From: Chamaecrista fasciculata
Lineage: Eukaryota; Streptophyta; Magnoliopsida; Fabales; Fabaceae
Assembly: GCA_003254925.1 (NCBI GenBank)
Contig: QANZ01002429.1
Location: forward strand, 75,252 to 139,251
Reading direction: 5' to 3'
DNA length: 64,000 bases
In this document: piece by piece, positions 62,589-64,000 of the stretch
Layout of the letters: every line of letters begins with the position of its first letter
Position numbering within the stretch: position 1 is the stretch's first letter
Translations under genes and position numbers: made by a program
The notes under the pieces: model-generated
What the model saw: only the letters and a program-made list of their open reading frames with translations
Told to the model about the DNA's origin: nothing
The model's database searches: none

Positions 62589-63686
62589 TGAAGCAAAGAG
62601 CACGAACGATTCAGCCTTCTTCTGGAATCAAGTTTTATGCCATTCACAACTTCTATGCCTGTTCAATATTCATCGATGATGGGCCTCTTTCTGTTTCGGC
62701 CTTGGGCTCGGGCTCTTTCTCCTATTCTTCTAATGGACCGGATAAATTAAAAATGATATCTCTGTACTGTTACTGTCCAACAACAACAAAAACTGAAATA
62801 TTTTTAAAAAATATGAAAATGTTGGAGGAAACCTGCACAACTATGAAACATGGACACTTCATTTTGAAGGTGTGGTCGTACGTATCCGACACATATACGA
62901 CACATATTCATAAATTTCAAAATATAAAATTAATTTTGCGACTTTACCATGACAAAAATAAAAAAATAATAACACAATAGATATTATAATTTTAAAGTTT
63001 TTATCAAAATTTATGGATTTTTAATTGTTTATATATATAAATATATGTCGTGTCGTGTCATGTAATTTTAAGACTTTGACCTGTTTATGTCCTTATCCGT
63101 GTCTATTAGTATCCATGCTTCATAGCAAAAATTAGATCCTCTGTAATTGCATTCTCCAAATTTCTCTGTATTTAGGCAAATTTAAGGGGCAAAACTGTCA
63201 CAATTTTTTCTAATCTCCTCTGCGTTTCACTTTTTGAGATGTTGAAATTTGCCAAAGAAATGTATGGTACCTCAATTAGAGAGGACTCCTTTCTTATACT
63301 TTTGTAAGTTTGTTATTACAATCTCTAATTATTAGTCAACACGTAATTAATAAGATTATTTTTTATATTCTTTTTATAATACGGTCGTCTTTAGTCTCTC
63401 TCTGCAAGGAATGGAATGCTTTTTAATGCCTTATAAGTTATAAGTTATAACTAGTGGTACGTTTTGGGTTAGATGTATGAAGATCATTGACATTGTTATA
63501 AGAAAATCTGATTCGATCATTATTAATCCTGGGCCTTCATTAATTACTTTCCACTTGACCAAGTGATACATATGACTTCAACAGCCTATGGCAGGAAATT
63601 TTCTTCCAACTCAAATTAAGCTGAAGAGTTGAGCAATTAATTATTACACCCATATTATATATACTACATTACTATATGTTTATGCC
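62589..63686. other. Intergenic region holding a MITE
   Basis: The ALP1-like promoter should be immediately right of 62588. The sulfate transporter 3' UTR should end near 63600. A MITE occupies 62841-63125. Nothing else was recognised. Confidence 0.5.
62841..63125. mobile_element. MITE with CTATGAAnCATGGA terminal inverted repeats, 285 bp
   Basis: The left end CTATGAAACATGGACAC and the right end GTATCCATGCTTCATAG are inverted repeats. Inner blocks (CCGACACATATACGACAC against GTGTCGTGTCATG) also pair loosely. It has no coding capacity. The flanks do not show a convincing target duplication, so the superfamily is open. Confidence 0.6.
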
Positions 63687-64000
63687 TCACACATTGTTCA
63701 AACCCTCTGATTCATTATTTTCGGGGTTCGGTTTGCATGTATGAAGCATGAAGTTGCATGCTCCTACTGCCTCTTCTACTGTTACATGCATCCATTTCTC
63801 TCCTATTTCCTCTACGAACTTGGCTTTGTTCAGCTTCTTCATCACCTCACTTCCAGGATTCGCCAAAACAAGCTGTGCACATCAACAATATAAAATTACG
63901 TTAAATCAATTAAGCATTCTTCAGGCCAAAAAAGAAATGTTGAGTTATTACTTGTAGTCCTCTTCTGTCTGCAATCTTCTTGACCTCTTCAAGCATGCTT
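63687..64000 (-). CDS. Sulfate transporter, group 3 (SULTR3-like), C-terminal STAS part only
   Basis: Two exons are seen: 64000-63952, cut by the window edge, and 63872-63687, the last exon, 62 codons including the stop. The donor is CTACAA|GTAATA and the acceptor TGTGCACAG. The translation runs SMLEEVKKIADRRGLQ, then LVLANPGSEVMKKLNKAKF, VEEIGEKWMHVTVEEAVGAC and NFMLHTCKP. This is the end of the STAS domain of plant SULTR3 transporters, the cytosolic regulatory domain after the membrane segments. The subgroup and the rest of the gene cannot be judged here. Confidence 0.88.

Overview
This window is nuclear DNA of a flowering plant, almost certainly a eudicot. The evidence is AT-rich intergenic DNA, genes split by GT-AG introns, plant-only families (NETWORKED actin-binding protein, FLZ zinc finger, GPI-anchored lipid-transfer protein, F-box/kelch SKIP30) and plant transposon families. 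The species cannot be named from sequence alone. Single N characters at 26912, 30576, 30795 and 31160 mark weak points in the assembly.

Nine protein genes are supported. From left to right: a MARD1-type FLZ zinc-finger gene (minus, 6988-7959, 2 exons); TRM82/WDR4, the WD40 subunit of the tRNA m7G46 methyltransferase (minus, 12282-15603, 10 exons); the F-box/kelch gene SKIP30 (minus, 16659-17705); a GPI-anchored non-specific lipid-transfer protein (plus, 21590-22584, 4 exons); a type I inositol polyphosphate 5-phosphatase, IP5P4-like (minus, 33921-36689, 10 exons); the KEOPS kinase BUD32 (minus, 43966-46526, 6 exons); a NETWORKED 1 (NET1) protein (plus, 54547-60131, 3 coding exons); a domesticated Harbinger transposase of the ALP1-like group (minus, 61028-62588, 2 exons); and the 3' end of a group 3 sulfate transporter cut by the window edge (minus, 63687-64000). 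I derived the exon coordinates by hand from splice consensus, reading frame and family conservation. Coding lengths close in frame for the eight complete genes. MARD1, SKIP30 and IP5P4 are, from memory, near neighbours in Arabidopsis (At3g63210, At3g63220, At3g63240), so this appears to be a conserved block enlarged by transposons.

The space between genes is rich in datable mobile-element scars. There is a truncated LINE (1727-3599), a 1.4-kb solo LTR with a 5-bp target duplication nested inside an older foldback element (3717-5955), a second, short solo LTR (11807-12099), and several foldback or Mutator-like MITEs, three of them with 9-10-bp target duplications. A tRNA-derived SINE lies beside a MITE and a LINE tail (23030-24085). 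Four small Helitrons share a 3' hairpin-CTAG end; one sits inside BUD32 intron 4. Finally there is a class of minimal poly(A) insertions: eight sites where 15-50 bp, little more than a poly(A) tract, is flanked by 10-17-bp direct repeats.

The genes are ordinary housekeeping, signalling and cytoskeleton genes and do not form an operon-like or clustered pathway. I did not find a defence system, CRISPR array or biosynthetic cluster. The most unusual material is the insertion record, the exact 56-residue repeats in the NET1 coiled coil, and the loss of catalytic residues in the ALP1-like gene.
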